Part shown: piece by piece, positions 21,630 to 37,977 of the stretch
How positions within the stretch are numbered: the first letter of the stretch is position 1
Layout: each line of letters starts with the position of its first letter
NCBI RefSeq assembly: GCF_001866075.3
Contig: NZ_CP063356.1
Span: 1,602,164 to 1,666,163, forward strand
Direction of reading: 5' to 3'
DNA from: Anaerobacillus isosaccharinicus
Lineage (GTDB): Bacteria > Bacillota > Bacilli > Bacillales > Anaerobacillaceae
DNA: 64,000 nt
Position numbers and translations under genes: made by a program
The notes under the pieces: generated by a model
What the model saw: the letters and a program-made list of their open reading frames with translations, nothing else
Database searches by the model: none
Told to the model about the DNA's origin: nothing

Positions 21630-22820
21630 ATGGGTAAAGAAAAATTTGACCGTTCGAAAACGCATGCTAACGTTGGTACAATCGGACACGTTGACCATGG
21701 TAAAACTACATTAACTGCTGCTATCTCTACAGTTCTTCATAAGAAGTCTGGTAAAGGTACAGCTATGGCTTATGATCAAATCGATGGTGCTCCTGAAGAG
21801 CGTGAGCGTGGTATCACAATCTCAACTGCACACGTTGAGTACGAAACTGATGCTCGTCACTATGCACACGTAGACTGCCCAGGACATGCTGACTATGTTA
21901 AAAACATGATCACTGGTGCTGCTCAAATGGACGGCGGTATCCTAGTAGTATCTGCTGCTGATGGCCCAATGCCACAAACTCGTGAGCACATTCTTTTATC
22001 TCGTCAAGTAGGTGTACCTTACCTTGTTGTATTCATGAACAAGTGTGACATGGTAGACGATGAAGAATTACTTGAATTAGTTGAAATGGAAATCCGTGAT
22101 CTTCTTACAGAATACGACTTCCCAGGAGACGATATTCCTGTAATCAAAGGTTCTGCTCTTAAAGCTCTTGAAGGAGATGCTGAGTGGGAAGCTAAAATCT
22201 TCGAACTTATGGATGCTGTAGATTCTTATATCCCAACACCACCTCGTCAAACTGACAAGCCATTCATGATGCCAGTTGAGGATGTATTCTCAATCACTGG
22301 TCGTGGTACAGTTGCTACTGGACGCGTTGAGCGTGGAGTAGTTAAAGTTGGGGATGTTATCGAAATCCTTGGTTTAACTGAAGAGCCAAAATCAACAACT
22401 GTAACTGGTGTTGAAATGTTCCGTAAGCTTCTTGACTATGCTGAAGCTGGAGACAACATTGGTGCATTACTTCGTGGTGTATCTCGTGATGATATCCAAC
22501 GTGGTCAAGTACTTGCTAAGCCAGGTACTGTTAAAGCACACACTAAGTTCAAATCAGAAGTTTATGTTCTTTCTAAAGAAGAAGGTGGACGTCATACTCC
22601 ATTCTTCTCTAACTACCGTCCACAGTTCTACTTCCGTACAACTGACGTAACTGGAATCATCCAACTTCCAGAAGGCGTTGAGATGGTTATGCCTGGAGAC
22701 AACATCGAAATGACTGTTGAACTAATCGCTCCAATCGCAATCGAAGAAGGAACTAAGTTCTCTATTCGTGAAGGTGGCCGTACTGTAGGCGCTGGAGTAG
22801 TTGCAACTATCACTGAGTAA
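21630..22820 (+). CDS. tuf: Elongation factor Tu
   Basis: A 396-aa EF-Tu with G1 (GHVDHGKTT), [20 protein letters not shown] and the three beta-barrel domain arrangement. It carries aminoacyl-tRNA to the A site. AAGGAGG at 21614-21620 precedes ATG 21630. The 120-base gap to fusA has no convincing promoter. Confidence 0.98.
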   Translation: MGKEKFDRSKTHANVGTIGHVDHGKTTLTAAISTVLHKKSGKGTAMAYDQIDGAPEERERGITISTAHVEYETDARHYAHVDCPGHADYVKNMITGAAQMDGGILVVSAADGPMPQTREHILLSRQVGVPYLVVFMNKCDMVDDEELLELVEMEIRDLLTEYDFPGDDIPVIKGSALKALEGDAEWEAKIFELMDAVDSYIPTPPRQTDKPFMMPVEDVFSITGRGTVATGRVERGVVKVGDVIEILGLTEEPKSTTVTGVEMFRKLLDYAEAGDNIGALLRGVSRDDIQRGQVLAKPGTVKAHTKFKSEVYVLSKEEGGRHTPFFSNYRPQFYFRTTDVTGIIQLPEGVEMVMPGDNIEMTVELIAPIAIEEGTKFSIREGGRTVGAGVVATITE

Positions 22821-22831
22821 TTTAAATGATT

Positions 22832-22865
22832 AAGGTAACTCCCGAGGGAGTTACCTTTTTGTTTG
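22832..22865 (+). terminator. Intrinsic terminator after tuf
   Basis: AAGGTAACTCCC and GGGAGTTACCTT are a perfect 12-bp stem followed by TTTTTG. It ends the str operon. Confidence 0.93.
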
Positions 22866-22897
22866 TTTATTGGCAGTGGTGAGTGGGGAGGACCGAG

Positions 22898-23028
22898 CAT
22901 CCGGGCACTAATGTAATCGTGGCTCGATAAGTGCCGGGGGCAAAGATGTTCGGGTAACTAATAGGCAGTAATGGAGCCTGAAAATGTATCCCAAGTAATT
23001 CTGGGTAACACTAATAAGCAGGTAATAA
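22898..23028. repeat. Imperfect intergenic repeats after tuf
   Basis: Related motifs occur about every 50 bases: CCGGGCACTAAT at 22901, CGGGTAACTAAT at 22951 and TGGGTAACACTAAT at 23002, with GGCAGTAAT and AGCAGGTAAT after the second and third. No gene or RNA is recognised here. Confidence 0.4.
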
Positions 23029-23032
23029 CAAA

Positions 23033-23955
23033 CTATTGTTTTTTAACAAAATAAGAGGACTTACCCCAGCCAACATGTTCAAAGTTTTCTACCAGTACTC
23101 TTCTTACCTGCTTATCCGAGCTTATAATCTTACACCAATCCAATAGCTTCTTTGTTGTAAGTTTTTCGTTAGGGAATAGTAGTCTAAATTCTTCTAGGCA
23201 AAGCAATAATGCACTTTCCAGTCGCTCTTTTTTACCACACTTATTGCAAACAATGAAAAGCCGCTTGCTAATTAGAGTATTAAAGGAACCACATGAGCCA
23301 CATAAAATACCTTTATTTAAATTTTCGTACTGGTTATAAAGGCAATCGGTTATATGGGTTGTCCATAACATGTAAGGATAACAACTTTTCTGCCATTTTG
23401 ACTTGTCTATCCTTAATATGATACTTTTTTGCATTTAGTTGCTTAAGAAAACGGTTTAGTTGTGTAGGATAAGTAAATAATAGGTAGATGAAGGGGTGCA
23501 TTAAATAGGTGAAACGCTGAGTTAATAAATATTAGGTAAGCTTCGATTGAGGTTTCATATCCAATTTGTTTAAGTAATCTACGGAGTGAGGATTGACTAC
23601 GTTGCAATTGTAGAATAGGGTTATTAATTTCACTTTTAGACAGGCAGTACTAGATGTCTTTTTCTATATAATAATCACCCTCAAAATTTTTCACTTCATA
23701 TAAATATATTTTTTCGGGAGTTATTATCAGCTTGTCGAGTTGAAACATAGTGTTATTTATTTCGAGGAGTAAGTCATTTAAGATAAGCCAATTGTTACTA
23801 ATTCCATCGACCATGTCATCAAAAGCTAGTTCACCAGCATAACCTTTTTCCAAATTTAGATAGTGTAATTTTTCTTTTTCTAATAGATTGGTACGTAAAT
23901 GTAAATGCCGTAACAGTTTTAATTCTAAACTCTCGGTCCGAGCTTTAATTATCAT
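23033..23955 (-). pseudogene. Degenerate NERD-domain protein gene
   Basis: Reading right to left, the N-terminal part (MIIKARTESLELKLLRHL, then LEKGYAGELAFDDM, QLDKLIITPEKIYLYEVKNFEGDYYIEKD) is a NERD nuclease-related domain. It stops at a TAG at 23652-23650 where related proteins have Trp. The same frame continues as YCLSKSEINNPILQLQRSQS and YLIFINSAFHLFNAPL. It then needs a shift near 23470 to give YPTQLNRFLKQLNAKKYHIK, and another near 23340 to reach the C-terminal zinc-ribbon part (GILCGSCGSFN, VCNKCGKKE). One nonsense and at least two frameshifts indicate a dead gene. AGAGG precedes ATG 23955. Confidence 0.85.
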
Positions 23956-24215
23956 AAACCACAACCTCTCAATTTGTTACCTTTATTTTATTGTATCTAT
24001 CTAATAAATTCAATAATACTCCATAGACAGTTAAGTAGAAAAGCAAAGACCAAGACTTAATGGCTTGCAGCGTTATTATCAGATCTTCAAGCATACTGAG
24101 ATATATTATATAGAAGAAACACGACATTACCTCAATTTAATAATCAAAAATCCACGCTACACTAGGCTGGAAAATATTATATACTGCATAAGTGCATAAA
24201 TTTTTAAGAGAAAGC

Positions 24216-24244
24216 TTGCATTAGCTGAAGTATGTCTATATAAT
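24216..24244 (+). promoter_or_regulatory. S10 operon promoter, upstream copy
   Basis: TTGCAT at 24216-24221 and TATAAT at 24239-24244 are 17 bp apart. It is 65 bp upstream of a second promoter of the same form. Confidence 0.75.
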
Positions 24245-24280
24245 AGGAAAAGTGCGATCGACAATAAAAACAGAAAACAC

Positions 24281-24309
24281 TTGCTTTCTTCTATTATTCT
24301 CTATATAAT
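24281..24309 (+). promoter_or_regulatory. S10 operon promoter, downstream copy
   Basis: TTGCTT at 24281-24286 and TATAAT at 24304-24309 are 17 bp apart, 134 bp before rpsJ. It likely gives the main transcript of the S10-spc-alpha cluster. Confidence 0.82.
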
Positions 24310-24315
24310 AGTTAA

Positions 24316-24430
24316 TGTTGGTCGTTGACAGCGATGATGTGGAAGGTTGCTGACACACCCGAGCCCGTTGCCATGGTGAAGGTGAGGAAATTTTCACGGA
24401 GTATGTCTGTTTATAAAATGGACGATAAAG
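24316..24430 (+). promoter_or_regulatory. S10 operon 5' leader
   Basis: A GC-richer untranslated stretch (GATGTGGAAGGTTGCTGACA at 24336 on, then ACCCGAGCCCGTTGCCATGG) that resembles leaders before rpsJ in other Bacillaceae. It has no T-run terminator and no ORF with a ribosome binding site. A role in autogenous control is inferred only. Confidence 0.5.
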
Positions 24431-24442
24431 GAGGTTATTTAA

Positions 24443-24751
<309 letters not shown>

Positions 24752-24816
24752 TATTTAGACCAAACAAAAACTAATGGCAAAAAAACATAAATTATCTATA
24801 TCAGGAGGTGTGACTC

Positions 24817-25446
24817 ATGACCAAAGGAATCTTAGGGAAAAAATTAGGAATGACTCAAGTATTCACTGAAAAAGGCGACGTGGTACCGGTAACAGTTATC
24901 GAAGCTTCACCGAACGTTGTTCTTCAAAAGAAATCAGTTGAATCTGACGGATATGTTGCGATCCAATTAGGATATGATGATGTGAAAGCATCTCGCGTAA
25001 TTAAGCCAGCTAAAGGTCATGCTGAAAAGGCCAATGCTAATCCTAAGCGCTACATGAAGGAAATTCGTGGCACTGAATTTGATGCTTACGAAGTTGGTCA
25101 AGAGATCAAAGTTAATACATTTAGTGAAGGTGACATCGTAGACGTTACAGGTATTTCTAAAGGAAAAGGTTTCCAAGGATCTATCAAACGTCACAATCAA
25201 TCACGTGGACCAATGGCTCACGGATCACGTTATCACCGTCGTCCTGGTTCAATGGGACCTGTTGCTCCAAACCGCGTATTCAAAGGTAAATTATTACCTG
25301 GACGTATGGGTGGCGAACAAATCACTGTACAAAATTTAGAGATCGTTAAGGTAGATACAGAGCGTAACTTACTTTTAGTAAAAGGTAATGTACCAGGAGC
25401 TAGAAAAGGCTACGTAACTATCAAGAGCGCTGTTAAAGCGAACTAA
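24817..25446 (+). CDS. rplC: 50S ribosomal protein L3
   Basis: A 209-aa L3 with [13 protein letters not shown] and the long extension [31 protein letters not shown] that reaches the peptidyl transferase centre. AGGAGG precedes ATG 24817. Confidence 0.97.
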   Translation: MTKGILGKKLGMTQVFTEKGDVVPVTVIEASPNVVLQKKSVESDGYVAIQLGYDDVKASRVIKPAKGHAEKANANPKRYMKEIRGTEFDAYEVGQEIKVNTFSEGDIVDVTGISKGKGFQGSIKRHNQSRGPMAHGSRYHRRPGSMGPVAPNRVFKGKLLPGRMGGEQITVQNLEIVKVDTERNLLLVKGNVPGARKGYVTIKSAVKAN

Positions 25447-25472
25447 TCGACAGAAAGAAAGGAGGATACCTC

Positions 25473-26096
25473 ATGCCTAAAGTTGCTTTATTTAACCAAA
25501 ACGGAACGCAAGTTGGCGATATCGAATTATCAGATGCTGTATTCGGTATTGAACCAAATCAACACGTATTACACGATGCTGTTGTAATGCAACAAGCTTC
25601 ATTACGTCAAGGAACACATGATACAAAAGGACGTTCGGAAGTACGTGGTGGTGGACGTAAACCATGGCGTCAAAAAGGAACTGGTCGTGCAAGACAAGGT
25701 TCAATTAGATCACCTCAATGGGTTGGTGGTGGAGTAGTATTCGGACCAACACCTCGTAGCTATAGCTACAAATTACCTAAAAAAGTACGTCGTTTAGCGA
25801 TTAAATCTGCATTAGCTTCAAAAGTTATTGCTCAAGAAATCGTAGTACTTGAAGGATTAATGTTAGATACACCAAAAACAAAAGATATGGTGGCTATTTT
25901 AACTGGCTTATCAGCTGACCGCAAAGCGTTAGTAGTAACTGCTGATTACAACGACAACGTTGCATTATCAGCTCGTAACATCCCTGGAGTAACATTCGTT
26001 ACTGCTGAAGGAATTAACGTTCTTGATGTATTGAAGCATGATAAATTAGTTATCACTAAAGACGCCGTTCAAAAGGTAGAGGAGGTGCTAGCGTAA
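25473..26096 (+). CDS. rplD: 50S ribosomal protein L4
   Basis: A 207-aa L4. The extended loop ([25 protein letters not shown], about residues 63-90) lines the peptide exit tunnel. In E. coli, L4 also represses the S10 operon; this is not established for Bacillus. It overlaps rplW by one base. Confidence 0.97.
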   Translation: MPKVALFNQNGTQVGDIELSDAVFGIEPNQHVLHDAVVMQQASLRQGTHDTKGRSEVRGGGRKPWRQKGTGRARQGSIRSPQWVGGGVVFGPTPRSYSYKLPKKVRRLAIKSALASKVIAQEIVVLEGLMLDTPKTKDMVAILTGLSADRKALVVTADYNDNVALSARNIPGVTFVTAEGINVLDVLKHDKLVITKDAVQKVEEVLA

Positions 26097-26386
26097 TGGA
26101 AAACGCTCGTGATATCATTAAGCGCCCCGTAATTACAGAACGTTCAACTGACCTTATGTCAGAAAAGAAATACACTTTTGAAGTAGATGTTCGTGCTAAC
26201 AAAACTCAAGTTAAAGATGCTATCGAAGAAATCTTCGGAGTAAAAGTAGCTAACGTAAATACGATGAATTACAAGGGTAAGTTCAAGAGATTTGGACGTC
26301 ACTCAGGTTATACGCCTCGTCGTAAAAAAGCAATCGTTACGTTAACTGCTGAAAGCAAAGAATTAGAATTCTTTGAAGGTGTTTAA
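26096..26386 (+). CDS. rplW: 50S ribosomal protein L23
   Basis: A 96-aa L23 ([42 protein letters not shown]). It forms the docking site for trigger factor and SRP at the tunnel exit. Its ATG overlaps the rplD stop codon, with GAGGTG inside the rplD end as ribosome binding site, so translation is probably coupled. Confidence 0.97.
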   Translation: MENARDIIKRPVITERSTDLMSEKKYTFEVDVRANKTQVKDAIEEIFGVKVANVNTMNYKGKFKRFGRHSGYTPRRKKAIVTLTAESKELEFFEGV

Positions 26387-26412
26387 GTCTTAAGTGAAGG
26401 AGGGAAATAACA

Positions 26413-27243
26413 ATGCCGATTAAAAAGTATAAACCGACCAGTGCCGGTCGTCGTGGAATGTCAGTATTAGACTTCCAAGAGATCACAACTGATAAGCCGG
26501 AAAAATCATTATTAGCGCCTATTCATAGAAAAGGCGGACGTAATAACCAAGGTAAATTGACTGTTCGTCATCATGGTGGTGGACACAAACGTCAATACCG
26601 TGTAATCGACTTCAAGCGTAATAAAGATGGAATTCCAGGACGCGTTGCTACGATCGAATACGATCCAAACCGTACTGCTAACATTGCATTAATTAATTAT
26701 GTTGATGGAGAAAAGCGTTACATTCTAGCACCAAAAGGTCTTAAAGTTGGTATGGAAGTAATGAGCGGTTCAACAGCTGATATTAAAGTAGGTAACTCTT
26801 TACCACTTATCAATATCCCAGTTGGTACTGTTATTCATAACATTGAGTTAAAGCCAGGTAAAGGTGGACAATTAGTTCGTTCTGCTGGTACTGAAGCTCA
26901 ATTACTAGGTAAAGAAGGACAATATGTACTTGTTCGCTTAAACTCAGGTGAAACTCGTATGATCCTATCAAACTGCCGTGCTACAATTGGTCAAGTTGGT
27001 AACCTAGAACACGAACTTGTAAACATTGGTAAAGCAGGTCGTTCACGTTGGTTAGGTATTAGACCTACTGTTCGTGGATCTGTAATGAACCCTAACGATC
27101 ACCCACACGGTGGTGGTGAAGGACGTTCACCAATCGGACGCAAATCACCAATGTCTCCATGGGGTAAACCAACTCTTGGATACAAAACTCGTAAGAAAAA
27201 CAAACACTCTGACAAGTACATTGTACGTCGTCGCAAAAAATAA
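26413..27243 (+). CDS. rplB: 50S ribosomal protein L2
   Basis: A 276-aa L2, with [21 protein letters not shown] and the C-terminal [20 protein letters not shown] loop whose His is next to the peptidyl transferase centre. AAGGAGGG precedes ATG 26413. Confidence 0.98.
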   Translation: MPIKKYKPTSAGRRGMSVLDFQEITTDKPEKSLLAPIHRKGGRNNQGKLTVRHHGGGHKRQYRVIDFKRNKDGIPGRVATIEYDPNRTANIALINYVDGEKRYILAPKGLKVGMEVMSGSTADIKVGNSLPLINIPVGTVIHNIELKPGKGGQLVRSAGTEAQLLGKEGQYVLVRLNSGETRMILSNCRATIGQVGNLEHELVNIGKAGRSRWLGIRPTVRGSVMNPNDHPHGGGEGRSPIGRKSPMSPWGKPTLGYKTRKKNKHSDKYIVRRRKK

Positions 27244-27300
27244 CGGGATTGAACTACGGTTCATAAGAGCCGTAGCACAATCACGAAGGGAGGCACACTC

Positions 27301-27579
27301 ATGGGTCGTAGCTTAAAAAAAGGACCTTTTGTTGATGATCACTTGATGAAAAAAGTTATTGATTTGAACGAAAAAGACGAAAAGAAAGTAATTAAATCTT
27401 GGTCACGTCGTTCAACAATCTTCCCGGACTTTATTGGTCATACAATCGCTGTCTATGATGGACGTAAACACGTACCAGTATTCGTTTCAGAAGATATGGT
27501 GGGTCATAAGTTAGGTGAATTTGCACCAACAAGAACTTATAAAGGCCATGCAGCAAATGATAAGAAAACAAGACGTTAA
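27301..27579 (+). CDS. rpsS: 30S ribosomal protein S19
   Basis: A 92-aa S19 ([45 protein letters not shown]). It lies in the 30S head near the A-site finger. GGGAGG precedes ATG 27301. Confidence 0.97.
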   Translation: MGRSLKKGPFVDDHLMKKVIDLNEKDEKKVIKSWSRRSTIFPDFIGHTIAVYDGRKHVPVFVSEDMVGHKLGEFAPTRTYKGHAANDKKTRR

Positions 27580-27599
27580 TATGAGAGGAGGTACTAAAT

Positions 27600-27941
27600 A
27601 TGCAAGCGAAAGCAGTTGCTAAACAAGTGCGTATTGCTCCTCGTAAGGTACGTCTAGTAGTAGACTTAATTCGGGGCAAGCAAGTTGGTGAAGCGGTAGC
27701 GATCCTACGTCATACACCTAAAGCAGCTTCTCCAGTAGTAGAAAAGCTGTTAAACTCTGCTATTGCAAATGCTGAACACAACTATGAAATGGACGTTAAC
27801 AACTTAGTTGTAAGTGAAGTTTTTGTTGATGAGGGAGTTACTTTAAAAAGATTCCGTCCTCGTGCTATGGGACGTGCAAGTAGAATTAACAAACGCGCTA
27901 GTCATATTACTATCGTTGTTTCAGAAAAGAAGGAGGGGTAA
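27600..27941 (+). CDS. rplV: 50S ribosomal protein L22
   Basis: A 113-aa L22 with [18 protein letters not shown] and the tunnel-lining hairpin loop ([19 protein letters not shown]). Length and loop are normal, without macrolide-resistance type insertions. AGGAGG precedes ATG 27600. Confidence 0.97.
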   Translation: MQAKAVAKQVRIAPRKVRLVVDLIRGKQVGEAVAILRHTPKAASPVVEKLLNSAIANAEHNYEMDVNNLVVSEVFVDEGVTLKRFRPRAMGRASRINKRASHITIVVSEKKEG

Positions 27942-27944
27942 AGC

Positions 27945-29233
<1,289 letters not shown>

Positions 29234-29253
29234 TTTGAAAGGAGGTTTGCGCA

Positions 29254-29517
29254 ATGACTGAGCGTAACCAACGTAAGGAATATACTGGTAGAGTTGTTTC
29301 TGACAAAATGGATAAAACAATCACAGTATTAGTAGAAACTTACAAAACTGATAAGTTGTACGGCAAACGTGTTAAGTATTCAAAGAAATATAAAGCACAT
29401 GACGAAAATAACACTGCTAAGATCGGTGACGTTGTTAAAATTATGGAAACTCGCCCTTTATCAAAAGATAAGCGTTTTCGTTTAGTGACAATCGTTCAAG
29501 AAGCGGTAATTATTTAA
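29254..29517 (+). CDS. rpsQ: 30S ribosomal protein S17
   Basis: An 87-aa OB-fold protein ([50 protein letters not shown]). AAAGGAGG precedes ATG 29254. Confidence 0.97.
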   Translation: MTERNQRKEYTGRVVSDKMDKTITVLVETYKTDKLYGKRVKYSKKYKAHDENNTAKIGDVVKIMETRPLSKDKRFRLVTIVQEAVII

Positions 29518-29555
29518 TAAAAATTAGATCTTGTATTGTTTCCGAAGGGAGGTAA

Positions 29556-29930
<375 letters not shown>

Positions 29931-29976
29931 TTCATGAACGGACTAATTAGAAATTGCCTTTTAAGGAGGTGCGATT

Positions 29977-30303
29977 ATGTCAACACCTAAAATGCATGTT
30001 AAAAAAGGTGACACTGTAAAAGTGATCTCTGGTAAAGATAAGGGAAAACAAGGCGTTATTTTAGAAGCATACCCAACTAAAGGTCGTGTTCTTGTAGAAG
30101 GAATTAACATGGTAAAGAAACATGCTAAGCCATCACAAGCTAACCCACAAGGCGGTATCATCAATATGGAAGCGCCGCTTGCTTCATCTAACGTTATGCC
30201 TATCGATCCAAAAACAGGTGAACCTACACGTGTAGGATATAAAGTAGAGAACGGTAAAAAAGTACGTATTGCAAAAAAATCTGGCGAAGTATTAGATAAG
30301 TAG
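29977..30303 (+). CDS. rplX: 50S ribosomal protein L24
   Basis: A 108-aa KOW-domain protein ([27 protein letters not shown]). It is an assembly initiator of the 50S subunit. AAGGAGGT precedes ATG 29977. Confidence 0.97.
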   Translation: MSTPKMHVKKGDTVKVISGKDKGKQGVILEAYPTKGRVLVEGINMVKKHAKPSQANPQGGIINMEAPLASSNVMPIDPKTGEPTRVGYKVENGKKVRIAKKSGEVLDK

Positions 30304-30329
30304 TCAGGTCCTGAAAGGAGGTCAATCAC

Positions 30330-30869
30330 ATGAATCGTTTAAAAGAGAGGTACCAAAACGAGATCGTTCCTTCTCTAGTTGAGAAATTTAACTACAGTTC
30401 AGTAATGGCTGTACCGAAGGTTGATAAGATCGTTGTAAACATGGGTGTTGGAGACGCTGTTTCTAACGCTAAGGCTTTAGATAAAGCTGTTGAAGAATTA
30501 ACTGTAATTACAGGTCAAAAGCCACTTATTACGAAAGCGAAAAAATCCATCGCTGGATTTAAGCTTCGTGAAGGTATGCCAATCGGTGCGAAGGTTACTC
30601 TTCGTGGCGAGCGCATGTATGAGTTCTTAGACAAATTAATTTCAGTTTCACTTCCACGTGTACGTGACTTCCGAGGAATTTCTAAAAAGTCATTTGACGG
30701 TCGTGGAAACTATACACTTGGTGTTAAAGAACAATTAATCTTCCCAGAAGTTGACTACGATAAAGTAGACAAAGCTCGTGGGATGGATATCGTAGTAGTA
30801 ACTACAGCTAATACTGACGAGGAAGCTCGTGAATTATTAACATTAATGGGTATGCCATTTCAAAAATAG
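30330..30869 (+). CDS. rplE: 50S ribosomal protein L5
   Basis: A 179-aa L5 ([40 protein letters not shown]). It binds 5S rRNA in the central protuberance together with L18. AAAGGAGGT precedes ATG 30330. Confidence 0.97.
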   Translation: MNRLKERYQNEIVPSLVEKFNYSSVMAVPKVDKIVVNMGVGDAVSNAKALDKAVEELTVITGQKPLITKAKKSIAGFKLREGMPIGAKVTLRGERMYEFLDKLISVSLPRVRDFRGISKKSFDGRGNYTLGVKEQLIFPEVDYDKVDKARGMDIVVVTTANTDEEARELLTLMGMPFQK

Positions 30870-30876
30870 TTAGTAA

Positions 30877-31086
<210 letters not shown>

Positions 31087-31114
31087 TTTCCAAGTACGGA
31101 AGGAGGTAAAACAG

Positions 31115-31513
31115 ATGGTCATGACAGATCCTATTGCAGACATGCTTACTAGAATTCGTAATGCGAACACTGTTCGCCACGAAAAGCTGGAGCTACCTGC
31201 ATCAAAGTTAAAAAAAGAAGTCGCTGAAATCCTTAAGCGTGAAGGTTTTATCCGCGATGTTGAGTATATTGAAGATAACAAACAAGGTATCATCCGCATT
31301 TTCTTAAAATACGGCGGGAACAACGAACGTGTAATTTCAGGACTTAAGCGTATTAGTAAGCCAGGCTTACGTGTATATGCTAAAGCTACTGAAGTACCTC
31401 GTGTTCTTGGTGGTTTAGGAATTGCGATCGTATCTACTTCTAACGGAATTCTTACTGATAAAGAAGCGCGTCAACAACAAATGGGCGGAGAAATCTTAGC
31501 TTACGTTTGGTAA
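31115..31513 (+). CDS. rpsH: 30S ribosomal protein S8
   Basis: A 132-aa S8 ([31 protein letters not shown]). Same length as in B. subtilis. GGAAGGAGG at 31099-31106 fits ATG 31115 better than the ATG at 31121. In E. coli, S8 represses the spc operon. Confidence 0.97.
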   Translation: MVMTDPIADMLTRIRNANTVRHEKLELPASKLKKEVAEILKREGFIRDVEYIEDNKQGIIRIFLKYGGNNERVISGLKRISKPGLRVYAKATEVPRVLGGLGIAIVSTSNGILTDKEARQQQMGGEILAYVW

Positions 31514-31543
31514 GAATATTGAAATGAAACGGAGGTGTATCGG

Positions 31544-32083
31544 ATGTCTCGTATTGGTAATAAACCAGTTCAAATTCCATCTGGTGTAACAGTAACATTA
31601 ACGAATAACAACATTACTGTAAAAGGACCTAAAGGTGAGCTTTCTAGAGAGTTACACCCTGACATGATTGTAAAAGTTGAAGAAGATACTCTTACAGTTG
31701 AGCGTCCTAGTGATAATAAATTACACCGTTCATTACACGGTACTACTCGTAGTATCATCAGCAATATGGTTGAAGGTGTAACGAATGGTTATGAGAAAAA
31801 ATTAGAATTAATCGGTGTCGGTTACCGTGCTACTAAACAAGGAACAAAGCTTGTTCTTAACGTTGGGTATTCTCACCCTGTTGAAATCGAGCCTGAAGCT
31901 GGTATTGAAGTTGATGTTCCAGCAAACACAAAGATCACTGTTAGAGGTATTGATAAAGAGCGCGTTGGTGCTCTTGCGTCAAATATCCGTGCTGTACGTC
32001 TACCTGAGCCTTACAAAGGTAAAGGAATTCGTTATGAAGGTGAATTTGTTCGTCGTAAAGAAGGAAAAACTGGTAAGAAGTAA
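31544..32083 (+). CDS. rplF: 50S ribosomal protein L6
   Basis: A 179-aa L6 ([43 protein letters not shown] tail). It lies near the sarcin-ricin loop. ATG 31544 follows GGAGGTG at 31531-31537. Confidence 0.97.
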   Translation: MSRIGNKPVQIPSGVTVTLTNNNITVKGPKGELSRELHPDMIVKVEEDTLTVERPSDNKLHRSLHGTTRSIISNMVEGVTNGYEKKLELIGVGYRATKQGTKLVLNVGYSHPVEIEPEAGIEVDVPANTKITVRGIDKERVGALASNIRAVRLPEPYKGKGIRYEGEFVRRKEGKTGKK

Positions 32084-32114
32084 GCAATAAGATAACGGAA
32101 AGGACTGACGTTCA

Positions 32115-32477
32115 ATGATTACGAAGCCAAGCAAAAATCTGGCACGTATGAAGCGACATGCACATGTTCGTCGTACGATTACAGGAACTGCAACGCGTCC
32201 TCGTTTAAATGTATTCCGTTCTTCTAAGCATATCTATGCGCAATTAATTGATGATGTTGCTGGAGTAACATTAGCTAGTGCAAACAGCTTAGATAAAGAA
32301 CTTAATCTTGAAAACGGCGGAAATATTGAGGCAGCCCAAAAGGTTGGCGAGCTTGTAGCTAAACGTGCTTTAGAAAAAGGTTATGAAACAATTGTATTCG
32401 ACCGTGGAGGATACTTATACCATGGACGTGTTAAAGAATTAGCAGACGCAGCCAGAGCAGCTGGATTGCAATTCTAA
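32115..32477 (+). CDS. rplR: 50S ribosomal protein L18
   Basis: A 120-aa L18 ([41 protein letters not shown]). It binds 5S rRNA with L5. The ribosome binding site GGAAAGGA is at 32097-32104. Confidence 0.97.
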   Translation: MITKPSKNLARMKRHAHVRRTITGTATRPRLNVFRSSKHIYAQLIDDVAGVTLASANSLDKELNLENGGNIEAAQKVGELVAKRALEKGYETIVFDRGGYLYHGRVKELADAARAAGLQF

Positions 32478-32497
32478 ATAACAAAGGAGGGAAAATC

Positions 32498-32995
32498 ATG
32501 AAAATTGACCCAAATACTTTGGAACTAGAAGAAAAAGTAGTAGCGGTTAACCGTGTAGCAAAAGTTGTTAAAGGTGGACGTCGTTTCCGCTTTGCTGCAT
32601 TGGTTGTTGTTGGAGATAAAAACGGTCACGTTGGTATGGGTATGGGTAAAGCTCAAGAAGTACCAGAAGCAATTCGTAAAGCAATCGAAGACGCAAAGAA
32701 AAACTTAGTAACAGTTCCGATCGTTGGAACTACAATTCCTCACCAAATCATTGGTCACTTCGGAGCTGGTAACGTATTATTAAAGCCTGCTAGTGAAGGT
32801 ACTGGGGTTATCGCTGGTGGACCAGTACGTGCGGTTCTTGAACTTGCTGGTGTTGGTGACATCTTATCTAAGTCTTTAGGTTCAAGCAATCCAATTAACA
32901 TGGTTCGTGCAACTATAACTGGACTTAAAAACTTAAAAAGAGCTGAAGATGTTGCAAAATTACGCGGAAAATCCGTAGAAGAACTATTAGGATAA
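32498..32995 (+). CDS. rpsE: 30S ribosomal protein S5
   Basis: A 165-aa S5 ([56 protein letters not shown]). The loop at residues about 20-28 that determines spectinomycin response looks standard. AAAGGAGGG precedes ATG 32498. Confidence 0.97.
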   Translation: MKIDPNTLELEEKVVAVNRVAKVVKGGRRFRFAALVVVGDKNGHVGMGMGKAQEVPEAIRKAIEDAKKNLVTVPIVGTTIPHQIIGHFGAGNVLLKPASEGTGVIAGGPVRAVLELAGVGDILSKSLGSSNPINMVRATITGLKNLKRAEDVAKLRGKSVEELLG

Positions 32996-33009
32996 GGAGG
33001 GAACATAAA

Positions 33010-33198
33010 ATGGCTAAGAAATTAGAAATTACCCTCACTAGAAGCTTAATTGGTCGCCCTGAGGATCAACGTGTGACTGTTAATACATTAGGTTTACGTA
33101 AAATGCATCATACAGTAGTACAAGAAGATAATGCTGCAATTCGCGGTATGATTAATAAAGTATCTCATTTACTGACTGTTAAAGAAATAGAAGCTTAA
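33010..33198 (+). CDS. rpmD: 50S ribosomal protein L30
   Basis: A 62-aa L30 ([34 protein letters not shown]). AAGGAGGG at 32995-33002 precedes ATG 33010 and overlaps the rpsE stop. Confidence 0.97.
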   Translation: MAKKLEITLTRSLIGRPEDQRVTVNTLGLRKMHHTVVQEDNAAIRGMINKVSHLLTVKEIEA

Positions 33199-33223
33199 TT
33201 TTTAGATTGAGGAGGTGCCCAAC

Positions 33224-33663
33224 ATGAAACTTCACGAACTTAAACCTGCTGAAGGTTCTCGTAAAGAGCGTAATCGTGTAGGACGCGGTATCGGTTCTGG
33301 TAACGGAAAAACTGCTGGACGTGGACATAAAGGTCAAAATTCACGTTCTGGTGGTGGAGTTAGACCAGGTTTTGAGGGTGGTCAAAACCCATTATACCGT
33401 CGTCTTCCTAAACGTGGATTTACAAACCCAACTCGAAAAGAATTTGCGATCCTTAACCTTGATCAGTTAAATCGGTTCGAAGATGGTACAGAAGTAACTC
33501 CAGAGTTACTTTTAGAAACAGGTATTGTAAGTAATGCAAAGGACGGAATTAAGATCCTCGGGAACGGTAAGCTTGAAGTGAAGCTTACAGTTAAGGCTAA
33601 CAAATTCTCTGCTTCTGCAGTAGAAGCAATTGAAGCTGCTGGCGGAAAAACTGAGGTGATTTA

Positions 33664-33664
<1 letters not shown>
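33224..33664 (+). CDS. rplO: 50S ribosomal protein L15
   Basis: A 146-aa L15 with the Gly/Arg-rich N-terminal arm ([22 protein letters not shown] split from about residue 21) and a folded C-terminal domain. ATG 33224 follows GAGGAGG at 33209-33215; an upstream GTG at 33215 overlaps that site. Its stop overlaps the secY ATG. Confidence 0.96.
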
Positions 33665-36412
<2,748 letters not shown>

Positions 36413-36428
36413 GTGATGGTGATTAATT

Positions 36429-36734
36429 ATGATGGATCCCCTTTCGGTACCGCGTATTGGTCAAATCGTACGGATAAATAAAGGTAGAGATGCTGGTGGT
36501 GTAGCATGTATTATTCAAATTGAGGACTCACGCTTCGTTTTTATTGCTGATGGTGATAAACGAAAAGTTGATCGCTCAAAGAAGAAAAATGTAAATCACT
36601 TAGAATTATTTGACTTTGTTTCTCCAGAGGTTAAAAATAGTATTGAACAAACTGGTCGTGTAACCAATGCGAAGTTGCGATTTGCAATTTCCACTTTTAT
36701 GAACGAAAACAATTTCCTGATGGAAGGAGAGTAA
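36429..36734 (+). CDS. ybzG: KOW-domain RNA-binding protein (YbzG)
   Basis: A 101-aa protein with a KOW/L14e-like motif ([42 protein letters not shown]) and a short helical tail. Same place as B. subtilis ybzG, between map and infA. The role is unknown; binding to RNA or ribosomes is inferred from the fold. A second ATG at 36432 is also possible. Confidence 0.85.
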   Translation: MMDPLSVPRIGQIVRINKGRDAGGVACIIQIEDSRFVFIADGDKRKVDRSKKKNVNHLELFDFVSPEVKNSIEQTGRVTNAKLRFAISTFMNENNFLMEGE

Positions 36735-36738
36735 ATTC

Positions 36739-37109
<371 letters not shown>

Positions 37110-37132
37110 CAATAAAGGAGGTGCAGGTTTAA

Positions 37133-37498
<366 letters not shown>

Positions 37499-37516
37499 TA
37501 AAGGAGGTAGCATAGA

Positions 37517-37909
37517 ATGGCAAAAGGTAAAACAACTCGTCCTAAACGTCGCGTCCGTAAAAATATTGATTCTGGTGTTGCTCACATCCGTTCAACATTT
37601 AACAATACTATCGTGACGATCACTGACACACAAGGAAACGCAATTTCTTGGGCTAGTGCTGGTGGATTAGGATTTAAAGGATCTCGTAAGTCAACTCCAT
37701 TCGCGGCTCAAATGGCGGCAGAAGCTGCTGGTAAAAATGCAATGGACCATGGCATGAAGACACTTGAAGTTTCTGTTAAAGGGCCAGGCGCTGGTCGTGA
37801 AGCAGCTATCCGCTCGTTACAAGCAGTAGGACTTGAAGTAAGCATGATCCGTGACGTTACTCCAGTTCCTCATAATGGCTGCCGTCCACCAAAACGTCGT
37901 CGCGTGTAA
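37517..37909 (+). CDS. rpsK: 30S ribosomal protein S11
   Basis: A 130-aa S11 ([49 protein letters not shown] end). AAGGAGGT precedes ATG 37517. Confidence 0.97.
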   Translation: MAKGKTTRPKRRVRKNIDSGVAHIRSTFNNTIVTITDTQGNAISWASAGGLGFKGSRKSTPFAAQMAAEAAGKNAMDHGMKTLEVSVKGPGAGREAAIRSLQAVGLEVSMIRDVTPVPHNGCRPPKRRRV

Positions 37910-37977
37910 AAAAAGAAATCGAATTATTGTATAGATTTCCTTGAATTGTCAATAATGTGTAAGAAGTTATTTTCTAA

